Below the pieces are notes generated by a model that was not told where the DNA came from, ran no database searches, and worked only from the letters and a program-made list of their open reading frames with translations. Below are positions 24,919-34,022 of a DNA stretch of 64,000 nucleotides, piece by piece. The stretch comes from Porphyromonas sp. (lineage in GTDB: Bacteria; Bacteroidota; Bacteroidia; Bacteroidales; Porphyromonadaceae): contig JASBZK010000006.1 in assembly GCA_029983505.1 (NCBI GenBank), forward strand, positions 9,025 to 73,024. Direction: 5' to 3'. Positions within the stretch are counted from its first letter, which is position 1. Each line of letters starts with the position of its first letter. Position numbers and translations under genes: made by a program.

Positions 24919-25296
24919 TTACTTGTCGGCAGCGCTTTCCTGGAACGTCCGACGTTCGCGGATGCGGGCTGCTTTACCGCGGAGGTTACGGAGGTAATAA
25001 AGCTTGGCACGACGTACGCGACCGAACTTATTGACAGTAATTTCTTCGATGAACGGAGAGTTCCAGGGGAAGATACGCTCCACACCCACTCCGTTGGAGA
25101 TCTTGCGGACGGTGAAACGACGGTTGTTTCCTTCTCCGGAGATACGGATCACGTCTCCTTTGAAAACCTGGATACGTTCCTTCTGACCTTCCCGGATGCG
25201 GTATGCTACAGAGATGGTGTCTCCACTGCGGAAGGACGGATGTTCTTTGCCTTGAGCAAACTCCTGCTCAACGACTTTGATCAAGTCGACTTTCAT
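24919..25296 (-). CDS. rplS: 50S ribosomal protein L19
   Basis: A 125-residue ribosomal protein at the 30S-50S interface. FRSGDTISVAYRIREG, VFKGDVIRI and RFTVRKISNGVGVERIFP are diagnostic. It has its own promoter (25427-25457) and a shared terminator, so it appears monocistronic. Confidence 0.98.
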   Translation of the reverse strand: MKVDLIKVVEQEFAQGKEHPSFRSGDTISVAYRIREGQKERIQVFKGDVIRISGEGNNRRFTVRKISNGVGVERIFPWNSPFIEEITVNKFGRVRRAKLYYLRNLRGKAARIRERRTFQESAADK

Positions 25297-25426
25297 AATG
25301 TCTTTTACGGCTTATTTGAATTAGTGTATGTACTAAACGCAACATTCGCAAGCCACACTGTTTGATACATGAGGGCAAAACGCTCTTGGAAACACCCTCT
25401 CTTGCCAGAGGTTACGCAAAGCTCTG

Positions 25427-25457
25427 CAAAGGTACCCTTTTTGTGGCATTCTTCAAA
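25427..25457 (-). promoter_or_regulatory. rplS promoter
   Basis: On the minus strand, TTTG (25454-25457), 19 bases, then TACCTTTG (25427-25434): a full match to the Bacteroidetes consensus. The leader is about 125 bases, and array D lies upstream of the promoter. Confidence 0.78.
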
Positions 25458-25506
25458 ACTGTTTTTGAGAAAATACCGAGTATCTCGTCAAGTTAGAGAC
25501 CTAAGA

Positions 25507-25586
25507 GGTACAGACCGAAATCTTTTCCTCGGTACGGGCGATCTTCGGACGTGGTACGGGGCAAACTTTTCTCCTTGGTCTGTACC
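25507..25586. repeat. Tetrad repeat array D
   Basis: Cores at 25507 (GGTACAGACC), 25531 (GGTACGGGCG), 25553 (GGTACGGGGC) and 25577 (GGTCTGTACC); spacing 24, 22, 24. The outer cores are inverted copies of each other. It fills the gap between the susD stop and the rplS promoter. Confidence 0.87.
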
Positions 25587-25715
25587 TCCTTTCCGGGTAC
25601 ACTTTGGGACAAAAGTGTGCGGGTAAGTTGACAGCAATCAAGCTGTCTCCGGCACACCTTCGTCCCAAGTGTTGAGGCTCTCGAAGAAAGTCTCGGTTGT
25701 GACTTTTCGGGTGGA

Positions 25716-27086
25716 TTACTGGAGCAATGGGTTATTCTCCACAGCCTCTTTCGGAAGCTTTATGGTATAGCGCGGATCTCCCGCCGGGAGCGTGAAGACC
25801 TCACCTCTGACGGTCTTTGTGAGCTCCGGCTGGGTGGTGCGCTTGAAGTCGAACCAATCGTGTCCCTCACCTGCCAGTTCGAGTCTCCTTTGCAATAAAA
25901 TTTCGTCCAGAAGCTTTCCGCCCTCAAGACCTTCTATCCTTGCCTTTTCAAGAGAGAAAGCTTGCGGAGTCATCCGATTGACTAACAGCTGCTCGAGGTA
26001 CCTTCGGGCATCGGCGTCGTTACTGAGGCGGGATGCGGCTTCGGCTGCATTGAGGTAGACTTCGGATCTGCGGAAAGTCACGCCCGTGCTGCTGCTGCCG
26101 ACTTTCGCCATCGTCTTGTAGAACGTGACAAAATCCTGGGAGGACTCTGCGTAGTACTTAGACGGTCTGAGATCTCCCTCCCGGTATAAGGCAAGGAACG
26201 GCTCTTGTACGGAGAGATACCCGTTGATGTCGGAGGCCTGCTGGGAGGTGAAGTTGGCTAAGGCCTCCTCCGAGCGGTAGTCGGTGGGGAGGTGACCGTC
26301 TTTGTCCGTGCTATTGAGGTCTGTGAGCTTGTCACTGACCTTTAGTGCCTTTTGGGCATACTCCAGTGCCTTTTGCCACTCGCCCCGGTAGAGATGTACC
26401 CTGGAAGCAAACGCCAGGATGGCTTCACCGGAGAAGCGGTAACGGTACCTCTCTTCCTTAAACCTCGATACCTCGGAGAGTTCCTCTGCCTTTTGGAGGT
26501 CTCCCAAGATTTGATCGTGGACCGCCTCAAGGGTGGCACGGGGAAAGTTTTGCTCCGTATTGATGAGATTATTGAGGGGGATGACGAGCGTACCGGCCGT
26601 TTCCTTTGACCATTTCGGTCCGTAAAGATTGACGAGACAGAAATAATTGTAAGCCCTCAGGGCGTAGGCCTCGCTCAAGACCTGTCCGAAGTCTTCGGCG
26701 GGGTCGTCATCTTTTACGGTAGTAGGATCCGCGAGGATAATGGTATTGGCATAAAAGATCCCTTTGTAGAAGGAGTAATACGGGTATTGCTCGGATCTGC
26801 CGTCGTTGTCGTCCGTGTCCGCCCAAGTGTGAATGGTCTTGTACAGGTCGAAAGCATCGAGGTTGTACCCGAAAGCATCAGCTTGATGATCGTAAACCAA
26901 GCCCCGCATATTGATGAGCATCTGGGAAGGCGCAGAGGCATAGCCGTTATTGAGTGTCGCTCTGTACTCTGTGACGGACTCGGGGATGACATCACCGGCG
27001 GGAACGATGTCGAGAAACTGGTCACAGGAAGCAAGAAAGAGCGTCAGGAAGAGCGCAAACCCTGCAGATAGTCTGTATTTATTCAT
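25716..27086 (-). CDS. SusD/RagB family outer membrane lipoprotein
   Basis: The ATG ending at 27086 gives 456 residues with a lipoprotein signal (ALFLTLFLASC, Cys about 20). The rest is typical of SusD: the N-terminal DQFLDIVPAGDVIPES, helical TPR-like segments (LSEAYALRAYNYFCLVNLYG), and a C-terminal RRLELAGEGHDWFDFKRT. SusD proteins cap the SusC channel and capture ligand at the cell surface. The adjoining susC, and the absence of nearby glycan-degrading genes in the cluster, leave the ligand open; peptide uptake, as by RagAB, is plausible. Confidence 0.93.
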   Translation of the reverse strand: MNKYRLSAGFALFLTLFLASCDQFLDIVPAGDVIPESVTEYRATLNNGYASAPSQMLINMRGLVYDHQADAFGYNLDAFDLYKTIHTWADTDDNDGRSEQYPYYSFYKGIFYANTIILADPTTVKDDDPAEDFGQVLSEAYALRAYNYFCLVNLYGPKWSKETAGTLVIPLNNLINTEQNFPRATLEAVHDQILGDLQKAEELSEVSRFKEERYRYRFSGEAILAFASRVHLYRGEWQKALEYAQKALKVSDKLTDLNSTDKDGHLPTDYRSEEALANFTSQQASDINGYLSVQEPFLALYREGDLRPSKYYAESSQDFVTFYKTMAKVGSSSTGVTFRRSEVYLNAAEAASRLSNDADARRYLEQLLVNRMTPQAFSLEKARIEGLEGGKLLDEILLQRRLELAGEGHDWFDFKRTTQPELTKTVRGEVFTLPAGDPRYTIKLPKEAVENNPLLQ

Positions 27087-27116
27087 GATGGTATTGGTCG
27101 TGGGCGTTGTCTGCAT

Positions 27117-30100
27117 TCAAAATTGGAGTTGCACACCGAAAGAGATGGTTCGGGCAAGGGGTTGGGCATAAATGTTGCCGAATGTCTCGGGGTCGAAAAA
27201 CCCGGTGTAGTCGGAGCTGACCACGAAAGGATTTTTTGCCTCAAGGTTAAAGCGGACAGAGTTGATGACATCGCTTTTGAGGACATCGGGCGTAAGGGTA
27301 TAGCCGAGGCGGATGCTCGAGATGCGCCAATAGCTGATCTGGCGGAACCAAATATCGTAGAGGGAATAAGAGCGGGACGGGTCATAGGAGTTCAGCCACT
27401 GATAGGCCATCATCTGAGCTTCATTACCCACATCCTGTCCCAAGATTCCGGGCAGGCTGCCTGTCTTATTTGCCGAAGTCCAGCGGTCATTTATGACCGA
27501 GGTGTAATTTTGACCGGGATTGACTTTCGTGGGGTCGTAAGGCGGCTGAATCTGAGCCGTGCGATCGATGAAGAAGTTCGAGAATACAGAGAGATCGAGT
27601 CCCTTGTATCTAAGCGTGGTATTAAAACCTCCGGTGAGCTTCGGATCCCTGTCTCCGGCGTAGACGAAGATTTTGCGGTACTCTTCGGCACTAAAGAGTG
27701 TATTCACGTCTCCCCAGATACCTGTCTCAAGGCGATAGAAGTCCTTCATCGAGAGGGTGGAGCCGTCCGTGCCTTTGAAACGCATAATTCCGGTCTCGGG
27801 GTCGACGCCGGCGGTCGGAATCGCAAAGACCGCATTGACCGGATAGCCTTCGAGAGACGGAGTGTACTGATTGTCCCGGACGTTGTATTCGAGGACTTTG
27901 CTCTTATTCTGCGAGAGGTTGAACCCCGTAGTCCAAGTCCAATCCTTAGTGGAGATATTAACCGTGTTGAGCGTAAGCTCCCAGCCTCTGTTCTCTACCG
28001 ATCCCCAGTTGAGTGTCACAAAGTCGAACCCGTTTTCACGGGGAATGGCTTTGAGCGAGATGAGGTCGGTGCTGAGCCTGTAGTAGTAGTCAAAACCGAT
28101 GTTTACCCTGTCGAAGAGACCGAGGTCAAACCCTACGTTTGTCGTAGAAGTCTTCTCCCAGCGGAGATTCTGGTTGGGTGGCGTCGTGACGTTTACTGTG
28201 GGTTCCTCGTATTCGTTGAAGAACTTCTTGATGTTCCAGGTTCCTTTCACGAAGGGAGACGTGTTCTTGTCTATGTTTCCTTGGAGCCCGTATGATGCTC
28301 TGAGTTTGAGGTTACTCAGCCACTTTACATCTTCGAGAAAAGGTTCCCGTTTGGCATTCCAAGCGGCAGAAACGGACCAGAGCGGCAGATAACGGTACTT
28401 GGGGTCTACTCCGAAGAGGTTAGAGCCGTCCAATCTGAGGCTGCCGAATACCGTGTATCTTCCCAGGAGGGTATAGCTCGCCGTGGAGAAGAAGGATAGG
28501 AACGCGTTTTCTACGAAGCTTTTTCTGTACGGAAGCAGAGTCGTGGTCGTGGTGCCATTGTACCCCTGGGGGAAGAAGATCGGTTTGCTCGTCAGCGTCT
28601 TTGCGTCGAAGCCAAATCCCTTGGCCTGCACGTTCGTGTAGCTGTTACGGCGCAGCTCCACACCCGCCATAAAATCCACGTCGTGCTTTTCGTCGAAGGT
28701 CTTCTGGAGAAAAACCTGGTTTCTCCAGTTGTACTGAAAGAATCGGTCGTTCCAGTTTTGGATGATGCCGCCTTCGGGGAGGATGGACTTCCCTTTGTAG
28801 GTGTAGCTGTTTCTGAAATCGCGCGTGAAGTAGGACTCCGCGTCCGCAAACTGCTCCGTGGCGTTATTTTCGAACTGTAGTCCGAGCTGTGTGGAGAGCG
28901 TGATGAGAGCGAGCGGCTTGTATTCAAGCTCGATGACGCTCTTGAGCGACTGATTCTTGAGTGTATAGTCGGTATTGGTTTGCTCTTCGCGGTAATTGAA
29001 AGGGATGGTTTGGTTGCTCGAATTGATGACGTCAGGGTCGTAGATGTAGCGACCTTCGGCGTCGACGACTTCCCTGTAGGGGTTGACGTTTCTCGAGTAG
29101 TTTTGGGCGTTGGCGACGGTCGATGTGGCGAGATAGGTGCTGCGCTCGGAATGGTTCCCGAAGATGCTTACGCGTGCGGTGAGCTTGTCGGTGATCTTAA
29201 AGTCGAGGTTCGTCGTCAGATTGTATCGATCGAAGGAGGTTCCTTTCGTCGTACCGTCCTCCATATACACTCCGCCGGAGACGTAGTAGTGAGCGCGCTC
29301 GCCACCACCGGAGAGGCTCAGGGAATACTGCTGGTTAAAAGTAGGGGCATAGATTTCGTCAAACCAATTGGCTCTGTCTTTCCTAAGGGCGTTGATCCGG
29401 TTCAAAAGCTCTGGTGTCAGTGCCTCTTGCCCGCTCTTTCTGTAAGCCTCCGTAAGACCCGCTGAGTTAATGAGCCTCGCTACATCGCCCTTGTCGCTTT
29501 GGAACGTATGCAGGGGGTCACGAAGAAGAGCGAGTTCGAGATCCACTTTTCCGCTTGCGCTAAGTAGGTTGAGGCGTGAAGCATCAGGGCGTGCCGTATA
29601 GAAGAAGTCTCCGGAAAAATTGATCCGTATCTTCCCCTCTTTTCCTCTCTTGGAAGTAATGACGATGACGCCGTTAGCCGCGCGGGCGCCGTATATGGCT
29701 GTCGCCGCAGCATCTTTGAGTACGGTGATGCTCTCGATGTCTGAGGGGTTCAGTCCTGCGATCGAGGTGTTGTGGAGCTGGTCGATGGACTCTTGGGCGT
29801 TGAAATCTTTGGGAACTTGGTCGCCCTCCAAGGGGATGCCGTCCAGGACCCACAGAGGCTCGGAGCTCCCGGATAGCGAGACTGTGCCCCGGATGCGTAT
29901 CTGGCTTGCGGCACCGGGACCTCCGCCTGAGGGGTTGACCACGACGCCCGCCAGTTGCCCGGAGAGCATTTGGTCCACGCCCGGGACGGCTACGCGGGCA
30001 ATTTCGCCCGCATTGATGGTCTGCACCGCACTCGTCAGCTTGCGGCGCTCTATTTTCTGGTACCCGGTGACCACGAGTTCGTCGAGAAGGTCCTCTGCTT

Positions 30101-30419
30101 CCTCAAGGGTGGCATTGTAGACGCTTTGGGATGGTGTGAGGTTGATGGTTCGGTTCGTGTAACCGATATAGCTGACGATGACTTTTTTTACACTCTTGGG
30201 CAGGGTGAAAAGGTAGTTTCCGTCGTAATCGGTCACAGTCCCCTGTGGCTCGTAATCCGCGGCCTGTTTCTCGTCCGGAGAGATAAAGACCGTAGCTCCG
30301 ATGAGCGCTTCTCCGGTCACGGCATCAGTCACCCGTCCGCGTATGCTCCGGGTCTCCTGAGCCATAATGGCGGCGAAGGTCATAAGGAAAAAGATAAGAA
30401 GCAGTGATAATTTCCTCAT
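27117..30419 (-). CDS. SusC/RagA family TonB-dependent outer membrane transporter
   Basis: I start at the ATG ending at 30419 (1100 residues), where the signal peptide begins (MRKLSLLLIFFLMTFAAIMA). A carboxypeptidase-regulatory-like domain (SIRGRVTDAVTGEALIGATV) precedes a plug domain with SGQLAGVVV, QIRIRGTVSLSG and YGARAANGVIVITSKRG, then the beta-barrel to the C-terminal Phe. With SusD it forms a surface importer driven by TonB. The SusD gene starts 30 bases after its stop. Array E sits upstream of its start codon. Confidence 0.95.
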   Translation of the reverse strand: MRKLSLLLIFFLMTFAAIMAQETRSIRGRVTDAVTGEALIGATVFISPDEKQAADYEPQGTVTDYDGNYLFTLPKSVKKVIVSYIGYTNRTINLTPSQSVYNATLEEAEDLLDELVVTGYQKIERRKLTSAVQTINAGEIARVAVPGVDQMLSGQLAGVVVNPSGGGPGAASQIRIRGTVSLSGSSEPLWVLDGIPLEGDQVPKDFNAQESIDQLHNTSIAGLNPSDIESITVLKDAAATAIYGARAANGVIVITSKRGKEGKIRINFSGDFFYTARPDASRLNLLSASGKVDLELALLRDPLHTFQSDKGDVARLINSAGLTEAYRKSGQEALTPELLNRINALRKDRANWFDEIYAPTFNQQYSLSLSGGGERAHYYVSGGVYMEDGTTKGTSFDRYNLTTNLDFKITDKLTARVSIFGNHSERSTYLATSTVANAQNYSRNVNPYREVVDAEGRYIYDPDVINSSNQTIPFNYREEQTNTDYTLKNQSLKSVIELEYKPLALITLSTQLGLQFENNATEQFADAESYFTRDFRNSYTYKGKSILPEGGIIQNWNDRFFQYNWRNQVFLQKTFDEKHDVDFMAGVELRRNSYTNVQAKGFGFDAKTLTSKPIFFPQGYNGTTTTTLLPYRKSFVENAFLSFFSTASYTLLGRYTVFGSLRLDGSNLFGVDPKYRYLPLWSVSAAWNAKREPFLEDVKWLSNLKLRASYGLQGNIDKNTSPFVKGTWNIKKFFNEYEEPTVNVTTPPNQNLRWEKTSTTNVGFDLGLFDRVNIGFDYYYRLSTDLISLKAIPRENGFDFVTLNWGSVENRGWELTLNTVNISTKDWTWTTGFNLSQNKSKVLEYNVRDNQYTPSLEGYPVNAVFAIPTAGVDPETGIMRFKGTDGSTLSMKDFYRLETGIWGDVNTLFSAEEYRKIFVYAGDRDPKLTGGFNTTLRYKGLDLSVFSNFFIDRTAQIQPPYDPTKVNPGQNYTSVINDRWTSANKTGSLPGILGQDVGNEAQMMAYQWLNSYDPSRSYSLYDIWFRQISYWRISSIRLGYTLTPDVLKSDVINSVRFNLEAKNPFVVSSDYTGFFDPETFGNIYAQPLARTISFGVQLQF

Positions 30420-30473
30420 AAAAAAAGATGTGCAATACTTTCTGGGGGGATGGTGTGAAGTATTTTTGTCCGG

Positions 30474-30553
30474 GGTACGTACCGAGGCAGATGTCCGGGT
30501 CGTACCCGGAGGAAGACGAGACACGTACCAAAGTGTTTTTCTTGGTACGTACC
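30474..30553. repeat. Tetrad repeat array E
   Basis: Cores at 30474 (GGTACGTACC), 30497 (GGGTCGTACC), 30520 (GACACGTACC) and 30544 (GGTACGTACC); spacing 23, 23, 24. It lies 55-134 bases upstream of the susC start codon, in the leader or promoter region, and 3' of the metalloprotease gene. Confidence 0.88.
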
Positions 30554-30644
30554 AAGTTTTGTCCTATGCCTGCAGTAGGTGATGAGTTGGTTTTCGAGTG
30601 GCGTTTGGGGTATTTTGCGGGCTGAAGTCAGGCGTCGGACGGGA

Positions 30645-33191
30645 TTATGCGCCAAGCGCACTCTCAATCCGGAGTACGAGGTCGATGTAATGCCCCCTCA
30701 TAGCTCTGTCACCTTTCTTCCGAAGCGGCTTAATGGTTTCGTAAATCCGTGTCAGCAGTTCCCTTTTGGCCGAAACAGCATCCGAGATTCGGTCGGACAA
30801 AGAGCCGTAGAAATTGAGCTCTCTCGTGACACCCAATCTTTTGTCTCCTTCGCTTTCGACATCCAGCGTGAGACCGTTTTTCTTGGAGACTTTGTCCGAA
30901 GAGACACTTTGCAAGAGCGCGTCAACGAGGCCTTTCTGGACGAAACGCTCCTCCACCGTAAGCTCGGCACCCCTGAGGCTTTTGCCGAAAACTGTGTCGA
31001 ATAGCTTGTCGGTGAGATCTGTCGGCTTATAGGCACGGTTCCCGTTCAGACGCTCGTTTTCGCTCATCCGGATGAGGCGTTTGTTGTCCAGGAGGTCCCA
31101 GAATACGTAGCTCTGGGCATTCTTCAAGACAAGCGACGGTGCCTGCTCGATTAGTCCCGCCGGGGAGCTCTTGATGGGGAACGTTTTTGAGAGAATGGGG
31201 CTATTGAAAAGCCAGTCCGTCTCCGTGACGGCTTCCCTAAGCAGAAAATCGACAGCTTTACTCTGAAGCTCTTTGGGGACAAATGTGTAGGTGTCTCTAC
31301 CGTCCCTCCGGTCGATCTGCTCGATATAGATGCCGCCGACAAGCGCAAGGGGGTGATAGAGGTAGGTATTCCACTGATTGATGAGGGCGTTGTACATCAG
31401 TCCGAGTTCGTCGTCGCCTTGTGCGGGGTCGCCGTCCCGGGTGATGGCTTCCAGCTTGGGAAGTACTCTTTTGAGATTGGCGATGCCGAGCGTGGAGGCG
31501 AGAACCGGGTCGTCGGAGAGGTCTTCGGTCTGGGCTCTCGGATCTACGGCATCTCTGGTGTCCTGTGCTTCGCTGTAGCGGTATTCTTTCCCCCGATGAC
31601 TGTCTAACAGCCGCTCCAAGCCCTCTTTTTCGGACTCCGCATCCGGGTACCACCGGTAGCCGTACTCTATGGCCCAAAGGTCGTATGCACCGATCTTGGG
31701 GGCAAAGTGCTTCACGCCGTCTCCCGGCTGAGCTACGTAATTGAAGCGGGCGTAGTCCATAATGCTGGGCGAAGTGCCGTGCGAGGCAGTAAACTCCGGA
31801 TCTCTGAGCTGTCTGACAGTGTAGGCACTCGAGGCTATCATATTGTGTCGGAGACCGAGCGAGTGACCGATCTCGTGGCAGGCTACAAACCGCATCGCTT
31901 TACCAATAAGTTCGTCCCCGAGCTTGCTGGTGTCCGCACCCTCTTGGGTGGCTCCGGTCTGTAGGATGATCCAGTTGCGGAGCATCCCGAGGACGTTGTG
32001 CCACCAGATGACGTCTGCCTGGATGATCTCCCCGCTTCTGGGGTCATAGACGGACGGCCCCATCGCGTTTTGTTTCTCGCTCGCGATGTAATTGATGCTC
32101 GAGACGGAGAGGTCGTCCCGGTCTATTTCTCCCGTGATCGCGGCACCACGGATGGCGTTTTTGAAGCCGGCTCTCTCGAAGGCACGGTTCCAGTCCTCGA
32201 TGCCTTCGATGATGTACTTGCGCCACTTCTCGGGCGTACTGTTGTCTACGTAAAAGACAATGGGTTTCACGGGCTCTGTCAGCTCTCCCCTCAGGTAGGC
32301 TTCGGGGTCTTTGGGCTCGAGTCTCCAGCGGGTGATGATTTCTTCCTTTTTGACCGTGTTTTGGTTATCCGCATAAAACGAGCGAGGCACCGTAAAGTAC
32401 CCGATCCTGCTGCTTAGGGGGCGTCCGGAGTAGGGCTCTTTGGGCAAAAGGACGATCGAACTGCTGCTGCGGACGGTAAGGAAAAGGTCCCCGCTTCCCT
32501 CATTGACTTTGGTCGAGTAGTCTCCCACTACGGTGACATTGGAGGGAAAAGCCTTGACGCGAACGATCCGGGAAAGGTCTTTGTCGATGCTGCCGCCTAT
32601 GCTGATGAGGTCGAAGAGGTGATTGAGAAGGGTGGACGATCCGTCGTAGTATTTGGTGACGTCCACCAGGAGGGCAGAAGAGTCCGGAGCGAAGCTCTTT
32701 ACCGGTATTTTTCCCATCAAAGGTGACCTGAAGTTGTCTTCCACAGAGATGCTCAGGGCGTCGTCTGAGGAGACCACGGGTGAGGGTTTGACGTTTTCGA
32801 GGTAGAGGTTTTTCTTGTCTCCCGATAAGATGAATCTGATGAGCGTATTCTCGTAATTCATCCCGCGATTGATGCCTGCTTCATTGAGCTCGGGCGGGAC
32901 TTCGAGGATGCGGTTGGTGACTAAGAAATCTCTTCCGATTAGTGAGTCGGGGATGAGAAAATAGTACTTATCCGCACTTCGGTATATCCCAAACATCCCC
33001 TCCGCAAGACGGGTGGTGTCGGCCACGAGGCTCGTGAAATCGTCCTTTGGGGTTTCTTTCTTTTCTGTCTCTGTCTTTGCCCTGCCCCGTTTGGTGACCG
33101 CAAGTGAAGTCGTGCAACCGACGAGTGCCGCGATGGAGAGGCATCCGGTCATCGTCACAATGGCGAGTTTCGATATAGACGGTATAGTCAT
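30645..33191 (-). CDS. Zinc-dependent metalloprotease lipoprotein (DUF4953/DUF5117 type)
   Basis: The 848-residue protein has a lipoprotein signal (MTGCLSIAALVGC, about residue 26), an N-terminal DUF5118/DUF5117-like part (FTSLVADTTRLAEGMFGIYR, KYYFLIPDSLIGRDFLVTNR) and a zincin domain. The zinc motif HEIGHSLGLRH is at about 439-449, followed by a PSIMDYARFNY Met-turn region. Substrates are unknown; it is probably an envelope-anchored protease. It appears monocistronic, with its own promoter and with arrays E and F on either side. Confidence 0.92.
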   Translation of the reverse strand: MTIPSISKLAIVTMTGCLSIAALVGCTTSLAVTKRGRAKTETEKKETPKDDFTSLVADTTRLAEGMFGIYRSADKYYFLIPDSLIGRDFLVTNRILEVPPELNEAGINRGMNYENTLIRFILSGDKKNLYLENVKPSPVVSSDDALSISVEDNFRSPLMGKIPVKSFAPDSSALLVDVTKYYDGSSTLLNHLFDLISIGGSIDKDLSRIVRVKAFPSNVTVVGDYSTKVNEGSGDLFLTVRSSSSIVLLPKEPYSGRPLSSRIGYFTVPRSFYADNQNTVKKEEIITRWRLEPKDPEAYLRGELTEPVKPIVFYVDNSTPEKWRKYIIEGIEDWNRAFERAGFKNAIRGAAITGEIDRDDLSVSSINYIASEKQNAMGPSVYDPRSGEIIQADVIWWHNVLGMLRNWIILQTGATQEGADTSKLGDELIGKAMRFVACHEIGHSLGLRHNMIASSAYTVRQLRDPEFTASHGTSPSIMDYARFNYVAQPGDGVKHFAPKIGAYDLWAIEYGYRWYPDAESEKEGLERLLDSHRGKEYRYSEAQDTRDAVDPRAQTEDLSDDPVLASTLGIANLKRVLPKLEAITRDGDPAQGDDELGLMYNALINQWNTYLYHPLALVGGIYIEQIDRRDGRDTYTFVPKELQSKAVDFLLREAVTETDWLFNSPILSKTFPIKSSPAGLIEQAPSLVLKNAQSYVFWDLLDNKRLIRMSENERLNGNRAYKPTDLTDKLFDTVFGKSLRGAELTVEERFVQKGLVDALLQSVSSDKVSKKNGLTLDVESEGDKRLGVTRELNFYGSLSDRISDAVSAKRELLTRIYETIKPLRKKGDRAMRGHYIDLVLRIESALGA

Positions 33192-33275
33192 CGGATTCTT
33201 GTCTTATTTTTTTTGATAAGTAGATGTATTTTGCGAAATCATCTCCCCTCAAATATCTGTGTGGAGAAATAACAG

Positions 33276-33306
33276 CAAAGATAACCATAATTCCCGTTAC
33301 GACAAT
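33276..33306 (-). promoter_or_regulatory. Promoter for the zinc metalloprotease gene
   Basis: On the minus strand the -7 box TATCTTTG (33276-33283) has ATTG (33303-33306) 19 bases upstream. The leader is about 78 bases. Array F begins 66 bases upstream of the -33 box. Confidence 0.6.
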
Positions 33307-33371
33307 ACTGTTTTTTCTTTGTTCCCCGGTTAATCCCCGTTACCCCTCCGTCCGCTCTTTTACACCGAGGT

Positions 33372-33451
33372 GGTACGTACCGAGAAGAAAATCCGGTACA
33401 GACCGGGGAGGGAAGCAGATACAGACCTAAGATACTTTCTCGGTACGTACC
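33372..33451. repeat. Tetrad repeat array F
   Basis: Cores at 33372 (GGTACGTACC), 33395 (GGTACAGACC), 33418 (GATACAGACC) and 33442 (GGTACGTACC); spacing 23, 23, 24. This is one of the cleanest copies, with the exact palindrome at both ends. It lies between the rubredoxin terminator and the metalloprotease promoter. Confidence 0.92.
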
Positions 33452-33493
33452 CCGTCAAGCGTCCCCTTTTACCCCGAGCCCCTCTAATAAAGA

Positions 33494-33525
33494 ACCCGTG
33501 ACAGGTTCGGTGTCCTGCCACGGGT
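33494..33525 (-). terminator. Terminator of the rubredoxin genes
   Basis: A 12-base stem (33494-33505 with 33514-33525) has one mismatch and an 8-base loop. On the minus strand it is followed by TTCTTTATTAG. It lies 45 bases past the stop of the first rubredoxin gene. Confidence 0.8.
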
Positions 33526-33569
33526 CTCTCTTTGTGTGTACTTTCCGAGTAAGGAAATCAGAGTGATGT

Positions 33570-33734
33570 TTACTCCTCAATCAGTTTGAAGTCTTCCTTG
33601 GAAGCGCCGCAAATCGGGCAAACCCAATCATCGGGGATGTCTTCAAAAGCGGTGCCGGGGGCAATGCCTCCATCAGGGTCGCCGACTGCGGGGTCATAGA
33701 CCCAACCGCAGGGTTCGCATTCGTACTTAGCCAT
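33570..33734 (-). CDS. Rubredoxin
   Basis: A 54-residue one-iron electron carrier. Cys6, Cys9, Cys39 and Cys42 (YECEPCG and WVCPICGA) bind the iron. The core also has the usual GWVYDP and GTAFEDIPDDW. It sits 87 bases downstream of a second rubredoxin gene on the same strand. Rubredoxins in anaerobes pass electrons to rubrerythrin or flavodiiron proteins that remove peroxide, oxygen or NO; none of those partners is next to it. Confidence 0.97.
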   Translation of the reverse strand: MAKYECEPCGWVYDPAVGDPDGGIAPGTAFEDIPDDWVCPICGASKEDFKLIEE

Positions 33735-33821
33735 GTCGTGTATTTATGGTTTGTCGTTATCGATAAGAGCGGTCACGGGAACCGCCATTCAGTAGTTCTC
33801 GGTGTAAAGGTACCGAAATTT

Positions 33822-33986
33822 TTAGTCTTCGACAGGTACGAAGCTCTTTTTCGGAGTCTTGCAAAGGGGACACACCCAAGTGTCGGGCAGATCCTCGAAT
33901 GCGGTACCTGCGGGGATATTTTGTGTGGGATCGCCTTTTTCGGGATCATAGACGTACTTGCATACGGGGCATTGGTACTTCTTCAT
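33822..33986 (-). CDS. Rubredoxin, second copy
   Basis: Also 54 residues, with Cys6, Cys9, Cys39 and Cys42 (YQCPVCK and WVCPLCK). It is clearly related to the neighbouring copy (shared GTAFED.PD.WVCP) but more basic, with KKYQ at the start and KTPKKSF near the end. A tandem duplication followed by divergence is likely, and the two may serve different partners. The outer membrane barrel gene upstream ends (37 bases) before it, on the same strand. Confidence 0.97.
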   Translation of the reverse strand: MKKYQCPVCKYVYDPEKGDPTQNIPAGTAFEDLPDTWVCPLCKTPKKSFVPVED

Positions 33987-34022
33987 ATCGTTTGTCGTTT
34001 GAAATAATGAGGGTTATGTGAA

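Noticed and set aside
25598..25618. ACACTTT/AAAGTGT hairpin near array D
   Set aside because: The stem is short and lies 100 bases from the susD stop without a T-run.
33372..33451. CRISPR array
   Set aside because: The repeats are only 10 bases, vary in sequence and orientation, and the spacers are 13 bases. There are no cas genes in the window.
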